Shown: positions 16,184 to 23,322 of the stretch, in pieces
How positions within the stretch are numbered: the first letter of the stretch is position 1
How the letters are laid out: each line of letters starts with the position of its first letter
Source: a virus
Length of the DNA stretch: 34,177 nt
IMG/VR virus record: IMGVR_UViG_3300010210_000044
Location: 1-34,177 of that record
Reading direction: 5' to 3' (one strand)
Position numbers and translations under genes: made by a program
The notes under the pieces: generated by a model
Databases searched by the model: none
What the model was told of the DNA's origin: nothing
Seen by the model: only the letters and a program-made list of their open reading frames with translations

Positions 16184-16723
16184 TCATCCGCCGTTCGAGG
16201 AGTCGCGTGGGCCGGCACCGGGAGGCTCGGCCAGCAGCGCGGCGAGGCGGTCGAGCCGGTCGCAAGTCTTCGCCCGGTTCCCGGTGTCGGCGTCGGGGGC
16301 GTCGGGGGGAAGGCGGCGCAGGGCCGCGCTCACCCGTTTGCAGGCCAGGGCCACCGGCGGGCCGGCCTCTGACAGCAGCGTTTCCAGCAGGGGGATGGCC
16401 TTTTCCACATTGCCATCCTGCCGTTCCCAGGCTGCCTGTTCGAGCGCGGTTTCGGGCAGGCGATCGCGCAACCCTGCCTCGGTTCGCTCCAGCGCCGCCA
16501 CGGCGGCTTCCAGGGGGGGGATCGTCCGATTGAGCGCGGCGCGCTCCTTGGTATGCTGCGCGATGGCCGCCTCAAGCTCTGCCATCCCCGGGCGGGCCTT
16601 GCGCCAGACCCAAGCCAGCCCCCACAGGATCATGAGCCCGACAACAAGCCACACCCCAAGCTGCACCATCGAACTCATGGCGTGCAGCCCGTTCAATATA
16701 TCGATCAGCCATTGCACCGACAT
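16184..16723 (-). CDS. Small membrane/coiled-coil protein, truncated paralogue of the neighbouring TPR protein
   Basis: 179 residues starting MSVQWLIDILNGLHAM, with a strong AGGAGG 7 bases before ATG 16723. Residues 20-39 are a membrane helix (VQLGVWLVVGLMILWGLAWV), followed by a coiled coil (AELEAAIAQHTKERAALNRTI, VAALERTEAGLRDRLPETAL) and one TPR-like helical pair (AAWERQDGNVEKAIPLLETLLSEAGPPVALACKRV). The order membrane helix, coiled coil, (R/Q)xLPxxAL is also that of the next gene, so the two are paralogues and this one lacks the TPR array. The genes are 10 bases apart and form an operon; the proteins may form a mixed membrane complex. Function unknown. Confidence 0.72.
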   Translation of the reverse strand: MSVQWLIDILNGLHAMSSMVQLGVWLVVGLMILWGLAWVWRKARPGMAELEAAIAQHTKERAALNRTIPPLEAAVAALERTEAGLRDRLPETALEQAAWERQDGNVEKAIPLLETLLSEAGPPVALACKRVSAALRRLPPDAPDADTGNRAKTCDRLDRLAALLAEPPGAGPRDSSNGG

Positions 16724-17275
16724 CCAGACGCCTCCTGCGCACGCCTCCAACGCACCCAGCCCGATCATTCATGATCACGCCAGCGTCGTCCAGACTCTTG
16801 GATGCAAACCCCCGCGTGTTGAGAGGGGGCGGGGCAGCGCCCCGCAGGAGCCACACGACACAGCTCCGCCATGCGCTTCCGCAATGCTGGGTTGCCGCTA
16901 TACGCGCCCGAGGTGCTGGGATGCCGCCGCACGCGTTCAAGATGCTGGGCTGCTGCCCAGACCCGCCTGGAGGCGATGCCTCCAGACCTCCCTTTTTTTA
17001 AAAAATGAAAGGCCAAGGCGGAAGGGATGACGCATGGGGAGAGCGCTCGCTCGGGATGACAGGGGGTGCTTTTGCCCCCTCCCAACCTCCCCCATGAATG
17101 GGGGAGGAGTCTTGGCTGGCTTTTCCACACCCTCCGCCCTCTCCCTTTTTAAAAATCCAAGGACTGGGGGTCTGGGGCCTCAGGCCCCAGCGGGGAGCGG
17201 GGCAGAGCCCCGCATCTCTTAAAGAACGGGGCGTGGGGCAGAGCCCCGCATCATCCCGAGATCCTGACGCCGCCG
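16724..17275. repeat. Non-coding spacer rich in hairpin repeats between the two TPR loci
   Basis: No supported gene. It contains the hairpins CTGGGC-TGCT-GCCCAG (16945-16960) and CTGGAGGC-GAT-GCCTCCAG (16967-16985) followed by a T run at 16993-16999 (terminator-like on the plus strand). Further hairpins are CTGGGGCCT-CAGGCCCCAG (17172-17190) and two copies of GGGGCAGAGCCCC (17199-17211, 17235-17247), with a related copy near 16835. CTCGGGATGA repeat cores lie near 17050. Several short frames here are products of the repeats. On the minus strand the 17140-17190 hairpin followed by ATTTTTA may end transcription of the gene at 17276-18442. Confidence 0.6.
16967..16999 (+). terminator. Hairpin plus T-run, terminator-like
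   Basis: CTGGAGGC, loop GAT, GCCTCCAG, then seven bases and TTTTTTT. On the plus strand it resembles an intrinsic terminator with a slightly long gap between stem and T run. No plus-strand gene ends just before it, so it may be part of a dispersed repeat rather than a working terminator for a local gene. Confidence 0.4.
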
Positions 17276-18442
17276 TCACGACCCCGCCGGGGGGGCTGTC
17301 TCGTTCTGCATGGCACGCAGCAGGTCGGCAAGCGCGTCTTCTATGGCTTGGGTGTACGGATGCGCCGGACCCAGGGCGGTTTCCTGTATGGCTAAGGCCC
17401 GCTCCAGCTTTGATCGGGCGTCGTCGAGGCGACCTTGATCGTAATCCACACGGCCCAGGGCGTGAAGGGTCGCGGCATCGGACGGATGCGTTGGACCCAG
17501 GGCGGCTTCCCGTATGACCAAGGCCCGCTCCAGCTTTGAGCGGGCGTCGTCGGGGCGGCCTTGCTGGTGATCCACAGCGCCCAGATTGTGCAGGGTCGCG
17601 GCCACATCCGGATGTGCCGGACCCAGGGCGGCCTCATTGATGGCCAAGGCCCGCTCCAGCTTTGAGCGGGCGTCGTCGAGGCGACCTTGATCGTGATCCA
17701 AAAAGCCCAGCACGTAAAGGGTCGCGGCCACAGACGAATGCGCCGGACCCAGGGCGGCCTCATTGATGGCCAAGGCCCGCTCAAGATGCGTTCTGGCGTC
17801 GTCGAAGCGGCCTAGATCGAGATCCACAAGGCCCAGCACTTGAAGGGTCACGGCCACAGACGGATGCGCCGGACCCAGGGCGGTTTCCTGTATGGCCAAG
17901 GCCCGCTCAAGATGCGTTCTGGCGTTGTCGAAGCGGCCTTGCTCGCGATCCAGAGCGCCCAGCACGGAAAGGGTCGCGGCCACCTCCGGATGCGTCGCAC
18001 CGAAATGGTGTGATTGCAGGGCCATGATCGTCTGATAGAGCCCATAGGCTTCTAAGAGTTCGCCCTTTGCATGGTGGCCCTCCGCCAGACGACGCAGGAT
18101 GTCCACGATTTCTAGCGTTTCGAGCTGCAAAACATCACGAAGGGTTTTGGCGATTTGATCCGGCGACTGTGCCGCGACATCGCGCGTATCGATTAAAGAC
18201 CCCGTGGTATCGTACTGTGATGGATCCGTATCCCGCCAATCGAGGCCGCGCAGATCGGCATGGCGGAAGTCACGGGCGGATTCCAAGCCGGTCAGGCGCA
18301 CAAGGCCGGCCACCGTTGCGTCATCGGCCATCCGAACGCGGCGCAGGAGGTCGAAGTTCGGGCGGAAGGGCCGCACGGTCGGAGTCTGCTCCTCGCCGTC
18401 AGCCGTGCCGTTCGATTCAGTGTCCGGTTTGGTCATCGGCAT
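17276..18442 (-). CDS. TPR protein with pentapeptide-like N-terminal segment, six 42-residue units
   Basis: 388 residues, starting MPMTKPDTESNG with GGAG 7 bases upstream; the start overlaps the end of the preceding gene by 26 bases. Residues 25-85 contain RPNFDLLRRVRMADDATVAGLVRLTGLESARDFRHADLRGLDWRDTD, where FRHADLRGLDWRDTD resembles a short pentapeptide-repeat module. A helical linker follows (IAKTLRDVLQLETLEIVDILRRLAEG). Then six TPR units such as GRFDDARTHLERALAINEAALGPAH. The C-terminal residues ALLRAMQNETAPPAGS-like end (LLRAMQNETAPPAGS) is identical to that of the TPR gene at 14584. There is no membrane helix, so it is probably soluble. Function unknown; it is a likely adaptor for the 303-residue partner encoded just upstream. 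Confidence 0.8.
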   Translation of the reverse strand: MPMTKPDTESNGTADGEEQTPTVRPFRPNFDLLRRVRMADDATVAGLVRLTGLESARDFRHADLRGLDWRDTDPSQYDTTGSLIDTRDVAAQSPDQIAKTLRDVLQLETLEIVDILRRLAEGHHAKGELLEAYGLYQTIMALQSHHFGATHPEVAATLSVLGALDREQGRFDNARTHLERALAIQETALGPAHPSVAVTLQVLGLVDLDLGRFDDARTHLERALAINEAALGPAHSSVAATLYVLGFLDHDQGRLDDARSKLERALAINEAALGPAHPDVAATLHNLGAVDHQQGRPDDARSKLERALVIREAALGPTHPSDAATLHALGRVDYDQGRLDDARSKLERALAIQETALGPAHPYTQAIEDALADLLRAMQNETAPPAGS

Positions 18443-19328
18443 CGCACCGCTCCACCATCAGACGGCCACGGGCCAGGATCACTTCGCCGTCCGGCGGCGT
18501 GAACCCATCCTCTCGGTTTTGGTCCTCCAACATGCGCAGGGCCAACAGCTCCTCAATCTTTTTCCGGTTTTGTTCCTTCCAGAGGTCGTCTTCTTTGCGC
18601 TGGCCCAGCGGGATGTAGGCACAGTCCGCCTTCCGCGCCCGCAGTTCGATGACAATGGCGTACGGCGCGTCTCCGTCCGGTTCGGCGTAACAGAGGGGCA
18701 CGCACGCGTCCGCGTCCGATGCGCCGGCGGGTGGCTTATTGAAGTAGCGACCGTCCAGGAAGAGGCCGTCCTTCGTGGGGTCGCCCAGTCCGTCGATGCC
18801 AACTCTCCAGCGGTGCTCAGGCGCATAGCTCACGATCCAGTAATCCCGCACCCTTTCTTGCAGACGGGATTCGGTTGCCTCGGTACTCCCGGCGATTTTG
18901 CCCTCTACCCCGGCGCTCGCACCCATAAGACCGTTCAAGAGCGCCGGCAGGGAAAACGAAGCCTTGGCGTCTGCGCTGGCCGCGCCGGAGCCCGTCGTCT
19001 GGATCGTCCGTTTGATCGAGTCCACGATTTCGTCTCGTGGCAAGACCCTCTCGTAGCGTCCGTCGCGCGCAATGTCGCAGCGCTCGCAGGTCAGGGCCAC
19101 GATGACCTGACGAAAGCGCAACGCGAAACCGAAGCCGTCCGCGTCCTGAAAGCGCTCCTCATACAGGGAGACTTCCACCTCCAGGGGCATGCGGGCAAAG
19201 GCCCCCTCGCCCTGGCGCGGGAAGAACACCTCGAGCCCCGCCGCGCGCGGCGCCGCATGGCTTGGGTCTTCCTTGATGATCCGCGCGTCGTTGAACGTTC
19301 GTTCCTTATGGGGGGGCGGAGAAGACAT
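18417..19328 (-). CDS. Unknown protein, first gene of a TPR-containing pair
   Basis: 303 residues if started at MSSPPPHKERTFNDARI (19328); a longer form from 19379 is possible, and neither has an ideal ribosome site. Visible parts are an N-terminal beta-rich region (AGLEVFFPRQGEGAFARMPLEVEVSLYEERF), ALTCERCDIARDGRYERVLPRDEIV with a CxxC pair, a low-complexity Gly/Ala/Ser helix (SFSLPALLNGLMGASAGVEGKIAGS), DYWIVSYAPEHRWRVGIDGLGD, and a charged helix (RKEDDLWKEQNRKKIEELLALRMLEDQ). I recognise no family. It overlaps the downstream TPR gene by 26 bases, so the two are co-translated and probably work together. Confidence 0.7.
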   Translation of the reverse strand: MSSPPPHKERTFNDARIIKEDPSHAAPRAAGLEVFFPRQGEGAFARMPLEVEVSLYEERFQDADGFGFALRFRQVIVALTCERCDIARDGRYERVLPRDEIVDSIKRTIQTTGSGAASADAKASFSLPALLNGLMGASAGVEGKIAGSTEATESRLQERVRDYWIVSYAPEHRWRVGIDGLGDPTKDGLFLDGRYFNKPPAGASDADACVPLCYAEPDGDAPYAIVIELRARKADCAYIPLGQRKEDDLWKEQNRKKIEELLALRMLEDQNREDGFTPPDGEVILARGRLMVERCDADDQTGH

Positions 19329-19420
19329 GGCGGAGGGCCCTCGCAAGCAACGTGTCATGGTGCGGTTGTGATGCCACATCCTGCGCGTTGAGACCAGAGA
19401 GGGTGTGATGGGGCGGGGCA

Positions 19421-19491
19421 GCGGTCGAGCCGGTCGCCTGCCTTCGCCCGGTTTCCGGTGTCGGGGGGTGTGGGGGGCGTCGGGGGGAAGG
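19421..19491 (-). pseudogene. Decayed remnant of the 3' end of a coiled-coil/membrane gene
   Basis: This stretch matches the 3' coding end of the gene at 16184-16723 (positions 16247-16316), sharing GCGGTCGAGCCGGTCGC, CTTCGCCCGG, CCGGTGTCGG and GGCGTCGGGGGGAAGGCGG with a few substitutions and small indels. It lies outside any gene, between the unknown protein and the three-gene cassette. I read it as debris of another copy of the small membrane protein gene, left by duplication or replacement at this spot. Confidence 0.65.
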
Positions 19492-19506
19492 CGGGCGAGC
19501 AGGCGC

Positions 19507-20349
19507 CTAAATGGACCGGATAGACACGTGTTCGAGGTCTAATTGCACCGCAGAAAGATACTCTTCTGCGTTTAAATCCTCAAGTTTGACAATCAGATGA
19601 CCACCAATTGTGATCCCATCAGGCGGTTTGATTTTGCTCAACCAACCTTTCGCCTCATGTCTCACCAGATCGCGCTCTTCGTCATCTGCATCCTCCGTGA
19701 GGATGAAGTAGAATGTCACCTTGTACTCTTGCGCAGACCAGCAGGGATCGGCGCTAACCCGAATCATTTGGAGTGCCCTGAGTGCAGCGCCCTCGTCCGA
19801 GCCCTTATTGTGCCTGGACACAATACGCTGCCTGAGCGGTTCCAGGGCGCGTGAAAAGGCGTCCGGGAAGGCGAACCGTTTCCGCTTCCGCGCAATGGCA
19901 CCGGCAAACGTTTGCCGATCCCGATCTGTAAAGCAGCCGCATTCTCGTTTCGCGCGGGCAATCACGCGCTTGGAAACCGTTGCCACGCGATCCAAATCCG
20001 CCGCGAGCCCGTGTTCGGCAGCGCCTGGTACATACGCAAACTGTGGCCGCCGACCAAGGTCTACCTCTTTAAGTGTTGTTTTATCCAGCTGGACTAGCGG
20101 GCAAATTTCAACAAAAGGACGCTTCTCTGCGTCTCTCAAAAGATCGCATGTCTGCGATAAAATGACGATGCCTTCCACCGGTTGAAACACGTGAACGAAC
20201 GACATCCCGGCATACTCCTCGGACGCCTCGACGTCTGCAATGTCTGCGCCCACCGCGAAATCCGTAATATCGCGAGTGAAATCACCTTGTGTCCACTGCT
20301 CCAATATGTCGTTTACAGATTGCGAGTCTAAGGCCGGGATGGTCGTCAC
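19507..20349 (-). CDS. Unknown protein with SQTCD motif, third gene of AT-richer cassette
   Basis: 280 residues from a GTG at 20349, one base after the preceding TAA, with AAGAGG upstream; an ATG at 20397 has no ribosome site and overlaps the HTH gene. The sequence starts VTTIPALDSQSVNDILEQWTQGDF. Then come GIVILSQTCDLLRDAEKRPFVEICP near residue 60, RPQFAYVPGAAEHGLAADLDRVATVSK, ARAKRECGCFTDRDRQTFAGAIARKRKRFAFPDAF, and GSDEGAALRALQMIRV. The conserved-looking [IL]SQTCD core and the DRxTFAxAxARKRxRFAFPD helix suggest a distinct domain family of unknown function, which I cannot name. GC content is visibly lower than in neighbouring phage genes. Confidence 0.75.
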   Translation of the reverse strand: MTTIPALDSQSVNDILEQWTQGDFTRDITDFAVGADIADVEASEEYAGMSFVHVFQPVEGIVILSQTCDLLRDAEKRPFVEICPLVQLDKTTLKEVDLGRRPQFAYVPGAAEHGLAADLDRVATVSKRVIARAKRECGCFTDRDRQTFAGAIARKRKRFAFPDAFSRALEPLRQRIVSRHNKGSDEGAALRALQMIRVSADPCWSAQEYKVTFYFILTEDADDEERDLVRHEAKGWLSKIKPPDGITIGGHLIVKLEDLNAEEYLSAVQLDLEHVSIRSI

Positions 20350-20350
20350 C

Positions 20351-21028
20351 TTACGCCCTCTTGCGGGTCGCGGGCCGAACGACACGGCCAGTGACATTCT
20401 GTTCTAGCACGGGCTCGTGCTTCGCATCCATTTGCGCAACCAAACCCCAGTTTGACATCTCACGTCTTTTCGACATGCCTGACGTTTGGCCCTGAAATTT
20501 TTTGGCGGCCTCCACCGCTGCGTCGTAATCGCCACGGCTGAGTAGATCCATAAGAAGCGCCCCATCTTCCACCGAAGACAGCAAAAGGGCACGATTGGCC
20601 GCAGCGTTTCCTCTGCTCATCTGCTGAACCGTCGCTGCGATACGAGACAAGCGCTCGTGATTGGCGCTGGTAATCGGCTCCCCACTTGCCCAGTTGTGGA
20701 CAGACCGCCGGCTCGTGGAGAGCAGTCCCGCAATTTGATCCCACGTCAAGCCGGTGTCTTTTCTCAGCGTGTTGACCACATCCGCGGCACGGTGTTCCTG
20801 GGTTTGTTGTTGCGTCCTAATAATAGGGGTAGGGTAGCTGACAGAGGTTGGCTCAGCGACCCACGCGTGCCTCATCGTGTCCGCTGGACATTCATGATGA
20901 TTCATCGTTCCAACAGCGAGCAGACCCATCGAAAAAGCACGGGCAACCGGTCGGGCCACGCTTTTTCCCGCAGACGTTCCTTGGTTTCCGTCATACGTCC
21001 TCGGGTGTGAGGGCGGCATCATATTCAT
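20351..21028 (-). CDS. Helix-turn-helix regulator of the three-gene cassette
   Basis: 225 residues from ATG 21028 (MNMMPPSHPRTYDG), chosen because it overlaps the upstream stop by ATGA. Residues 1-75 are variable. Residues 85-140 contain a helix-turn-helix: VVNTLRKDTGLTWDQIAGLLSTSRRSVHNWASGEPITSANHERLSRIAATVQQM, like RsaL/XRE-type proteins with WASG after the recognition helix. The C-terminal part (LLSSVEDGALLMDLLSRGDYDAAVEAAKKF) is helical, and the end is basic. It probably represses its own operon by binding the palindrome at 21831-21857. The partner genes overlap it on both sides. Confidence 0.78.
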   Translation of the reverse strand: MNMMPPSHPRTYDGNQGTSAGKSVARPVARAFSMGLLAVGTMNHHECPADTMRHAWVAEPTSVSYPTPIIRTQQQTQEHRAADVVNTLRKDTGLTWDQIAGLLSTSRRSVHNWASGEPITSANHERLSRIAATVQQMSRGNAAANRALLLSSVEDGALLMDLLSRGDYDAAVEAAKKFQGQTSGMSKRREMSNWGLVAQMDAKHEPVLEQNVTGRVVRPATRKRA

Positions 21029-21807
21029 GGGGCGCCTCCATAAGTCCGTAAGAACGTGTCCGTGACAGCCCACCTGAAGAACGCATAGCATTTCTGAGCA
21101 AGAAAATCAGCCTGATCGGCGACTGCATCTGCTTCGAATCGCGTCCGGTCACCGACCGTGAAGGCATCGATATCGAGGACCCATGATGGGGTCGGCATCG
21201 GCTCAACGACTGCGGGATCAAGGGTCGCTTGAGGAGGCAAACGACCCCACTTCACGAGAAGAGAGTAGCCGTCATCATCTATTTGGCTCTCTGTAAACAC
21301 ATGAGACGACGTTTCACCCATCCACGTGTCGAGGGTGCCGAGGATCTCTGGAATAACCATGTCTTTGATGTTTATGTTCGTTGCATCACGCACCCGATCT
21401 ATATATCTGATTCCAACTCGCTCCATCCGGGACGGCTTCACCGTACGCTGAAAGGCCGTGAGGATGTAACGCAGCCGCTCGACAAAGTCTGTCCTGCTCT
21501 TGTACACCTTGGTTTGAAGCGCGATGAAGTCTGGTGCCAACGACACCTGAAACTGTTCATCATCCGAAAAACGCCAAATAGGGACGCTCGTTTCGGACGT
21601 GCCCCCGTTAGGGTCGATGCGCATTGTTTTAATGCGATCTTCTTTAAGATCAGGGAAGCGATCACGAATGGCCTCTTGAAACGGCCCTACGAACGCGGGG
21701 TCGTTAATGGACATGATCATCGGAAATTTGACCTGGGCGAGTACGCACTCCAAGGGCGCATCCGCCAAGGGAACCTCCTTAGGTGCTGGACCGGTCAGCG
21801 GATTCAT
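21025..21807 (-). CDS. TIGR04255-family protein, first gene of three-gene cassette
   Basis: 260 residues. The pattern VPLADAPLECVLAQVKFPMIMSINDPAFVGPFQEAIRDRFPDLKED, then WRFSDDEQFQVSLAPDFIALQTKVYKSRTDFVERLRYILTAFQ and the hallmark RMERVGIRYIDRVRDA near residue 150 match the sporadically distributed TIGR04255 family, whose molecular function is not established. Members occur in scattered, mobile contexts. The AAAAGGGG ribosome site precedes the ATG. It opens an operon of three overlapping genes behind a palindromic operator. The family call rests on pattern memory; context suggests a mobile accessory or conflict-type module. Confidence 0.78.
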   Translation of the reverse strand: MNPLTGPAPKEVPLADAPLECVLAQVKFPMIMSINDPAFVGPFQEAIRDRFPDLKEDRIKTMRIDPNGGTSETSVPIWRFSDDEQFQVSLAPDFIALQTKVYKSRTDFVERLRYILTAFQRTVKPSRMERVGIRYIDRVRDATNINIKDMVIPEILGTLDTWMGETSSHVFTESQIDDDGYSLLVKWGRLPPQATLDPAVVEPMPTPSWVLDIDAFTVGDRTRFEADAVADQADFLAQKCYAFFRWAVTDTFLRTYGGAP

Positions 21808-21830
21808 GTGTGGCCCCTTTTCTCTCCGAG

Positions 21831-21857
21831 CCTCACTTTACGATATGTGAAGTGAGG
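21831..21857. promoter_or_regulatory. Palindromic operator upstream of the three-gene cassette
   Basis: CCTCACTT (21831-21838) and AAGTGAGG (21850-21857) form a perfect inverted repeat around 11 bases, and a further AAGTG half-site follows at 21862-21866. The site lies 24 bases upstream of the first start codon, in an AT-richer gap, as expected of an operator overlapping a promoter. The HTH protein encoded in the operon is the obvious candidate ligand. Confidence 0.6.
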
Positions 21858-21943
21858 CGTGAAGTGGAATGGGTGGATAGCGCATTGCAGGGTGCGGTCA
21901 CAAGGACGATATGGATCGGGCGCGGTCTGTTTCCGACGCAGCC

Positions 21944-22696
21944 TCACCCCTCCCGTTCTACGCCGAGCCGGTGTGGGTCGATGTGCCAGCGTTTGAGGGG
22001 TTGGTCCGAGAGCAGGGCCGTCAGCGCATCCAGTCCTTCAACGAAGCGGATCCAGGTGTCGCGGGCGGCGCGGCGCTCCTTGTCGCTGGGGTCCGGGTAG
22101 ACCTTGCAATAGGGGCCGTCGGCGGGCGCTAGATCCAGCAGCGTTGCCCCAACCCCGGCTGAGGGTGTCGCGGCGGGGCGGGCCGGGTCCACGGGCTGGC
22201 GCACCCGGTCGTGGGTTTCGACGCGTGGATCATAGACGCGGGCCTTGCCATTACGGGCGCGGATCGGGCTCCAGGCGGGCGGGCCCAGGTCCCACACCGG
22301 CGGGTCTCCGGCTTCGGCGTGTTGGATCACCAGCGCCAGCGCCTGAGACATGGACCCCAGCACGCGGCAATGGACCAGGGCGGCGTCATCGTCCAAGCGC
22401 GCGACCACGCCAGTGTCCGCCGCCATCCTCCCAAAGCCAGAGGTGTCTACCCGGCAGCCCAAACGCGCAATCTCGGCGATGCTGGCGCAGCCGTCGGTCG
22501 AGACCCGGCGGCCCGACGCGTGGCCGGGCGTGGGGGCCTCCAGGATGGCGCGGGCGCACTGCTGGCCCCACACCCACCGCGCCAGCCGCCACGCGGTGAT
22601 CACGGGGCGGGAGGCCGGCCCCATGACCGGGTGCGCCGTGTCCGCGTGTCCTGTGTCTGCGTTCGGGCGATGGATCGGAGGCGCACACAGCGTCAC
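21944..22696 (-). CDS. Last gene of the early operon, unknown; position resembles a late regulator
   Basis: 250 residues from GTG 22696, which overlaps the stop of the ASCH gene (GTGA); a 47-residue longer reading is rejected. Seen in it: PVITAWRLARWVWGQQCARAILEAP, SIAEIARLGCRVDTSGFGRMAADTG, VHCRVLGSMSQALALVIQHAEAGDPPVWDLG and a C-terminal KVYPDPSDKERRAARDTWIRFVEGLDAL. Helical, basic N-terminal parts could bind DNA or RNA. In lambda-like maps the gene at the distal end of the early operon is the late activator Q, so a late-gene regulator is possible; this is purely positional. No enzyme motif seen. Confidence 0.65.
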   Translation of the reverse strand: MTLCAPPIHRPNADTGHADTAHPVMGPASRPVITAWRLARWVWGQQCARAILEAPTPGHASGRRVSTDGCASIAEIARLGCRVDTSGFGRMAADTGVVARLDDDAALVHCRVLGSMSQALALVIQHAEAGDPPVWDLGPPAWSPIRARNGKARVYDPRVETHDRVRQPVDPARPAATPSAGVGATLLDLAPADGPYCKVYPDPSDKERRAARDTWIRFVEGLDALTALLSDQPLKRWHIDPHRLGVEREG

Positions 22697-23322
22697 GGCG
22701 CCACCTCTGCTGCCGACGACGGATCGCCAGCATGCGCCATCCTGGTTTGCAGGACATCGCACGCGGCCTCTAGGGCCGGGTTTGGCGTCTCGGGTTCGGG
22801 GGGCGCGTCCGGATCAATGCCCGCCGCGGCCAGAGCCTCCAGCAGGATCGCGCGACCCTCCCCCGACACATCCGGATCAAAGAACGACAGCCGGCCCCGG
22901 CATGGCGTGAACGGCAGTGCCACCGGGTCGCGCAACACAAAGCCGTATGGGCCTTTAAACCAGCGGCTTTTGCGCGCCTCCACGGTCACAGGCGAGGGCC
23001 CCCGTTGGCCATACTCTCCGCGCGTGTATCCGCTCTTGGCGCGGCGCTGCTCCTCGCTCACAGAGGGCACGCACGCGATGATGCGCACCGCGCCGATAAT
23101 GCCGCCGCGCCGCATGGTGGGGGTGACGAACCGCCGCACCCGGCGATCATCCTGCAACCCCGCATGGACCAAGACCCAGCCCGACGTGAACGAAAGCCAT
23201 GTCCGGTTTTCGATGTCTTTGACCCGCCCTTCGTCATCGCCATGGATGATCCACTGCGCATGCGGCGGACGGATCGACAGCGCCCGGGGGAGGCGGTTCG
23301 GCGTGTTTTGAGACTGCGTCAT
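22693..23322 (-). CDS. ASCH-domain protein
   Basis: 209 residues starting MTQSQNTPNRLPRALSIRPP at ATG 23322, overlapping the previous stop by ATGA. The motif ALSIRPPHAQWIIHG, then RVKDIENRTW, GWVLVHAGL, GGIIGAVRIIACV and RWFKGPYGFVLRDP matches phage ASCH domains (a PUA-like beta barrel that binds RNA or modified bases), with the invariant ENR and GWxLVHA strand. Such proteins are common in phage early operons near replication genes. The exact target is not known; a long acidic Pro-rich C-terminal tail is added. Confidence 0.88.
   Translation of the reverse strand: MTQSQNTPNRLPRALSIRPPHAQWIIHGDDEGRVKDIENRTWLSFTSGWVLVHAGLQDDRRVRRFVTPTMRRGGIIGAVRIIACVPSVSEEQRRAKSGYTRGEYGQRGPSPVTVEARKSRWFKGPYGFVLRDPVALPFTPCRGRLSFFDPDVSGEGRAILLEALAAAGIDPDAPPEPETPNPALEAACDVLQTRMAHAGDPSSAAEVAP

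Noticed and set aside
16765-17130. Minus-strand frame of 121 codons in the TPR spacer
   Set aside because: It consists of hairpin repeat sequence and carries no ribosome site.
14660-18000. Regular repeats resembling a CRISPR array
   Set aside because: The repeats are 126 bp, in phase with reading frames, and encode 42-residue TPR units; there are no short direct repeats with unique spacers.
21229-21855. Plus-strand frame opposite the TIGR04255-like gene
   Set aside because: No ribosome site and no recognisable motif; the minus-strand protein shows clear family signatures.
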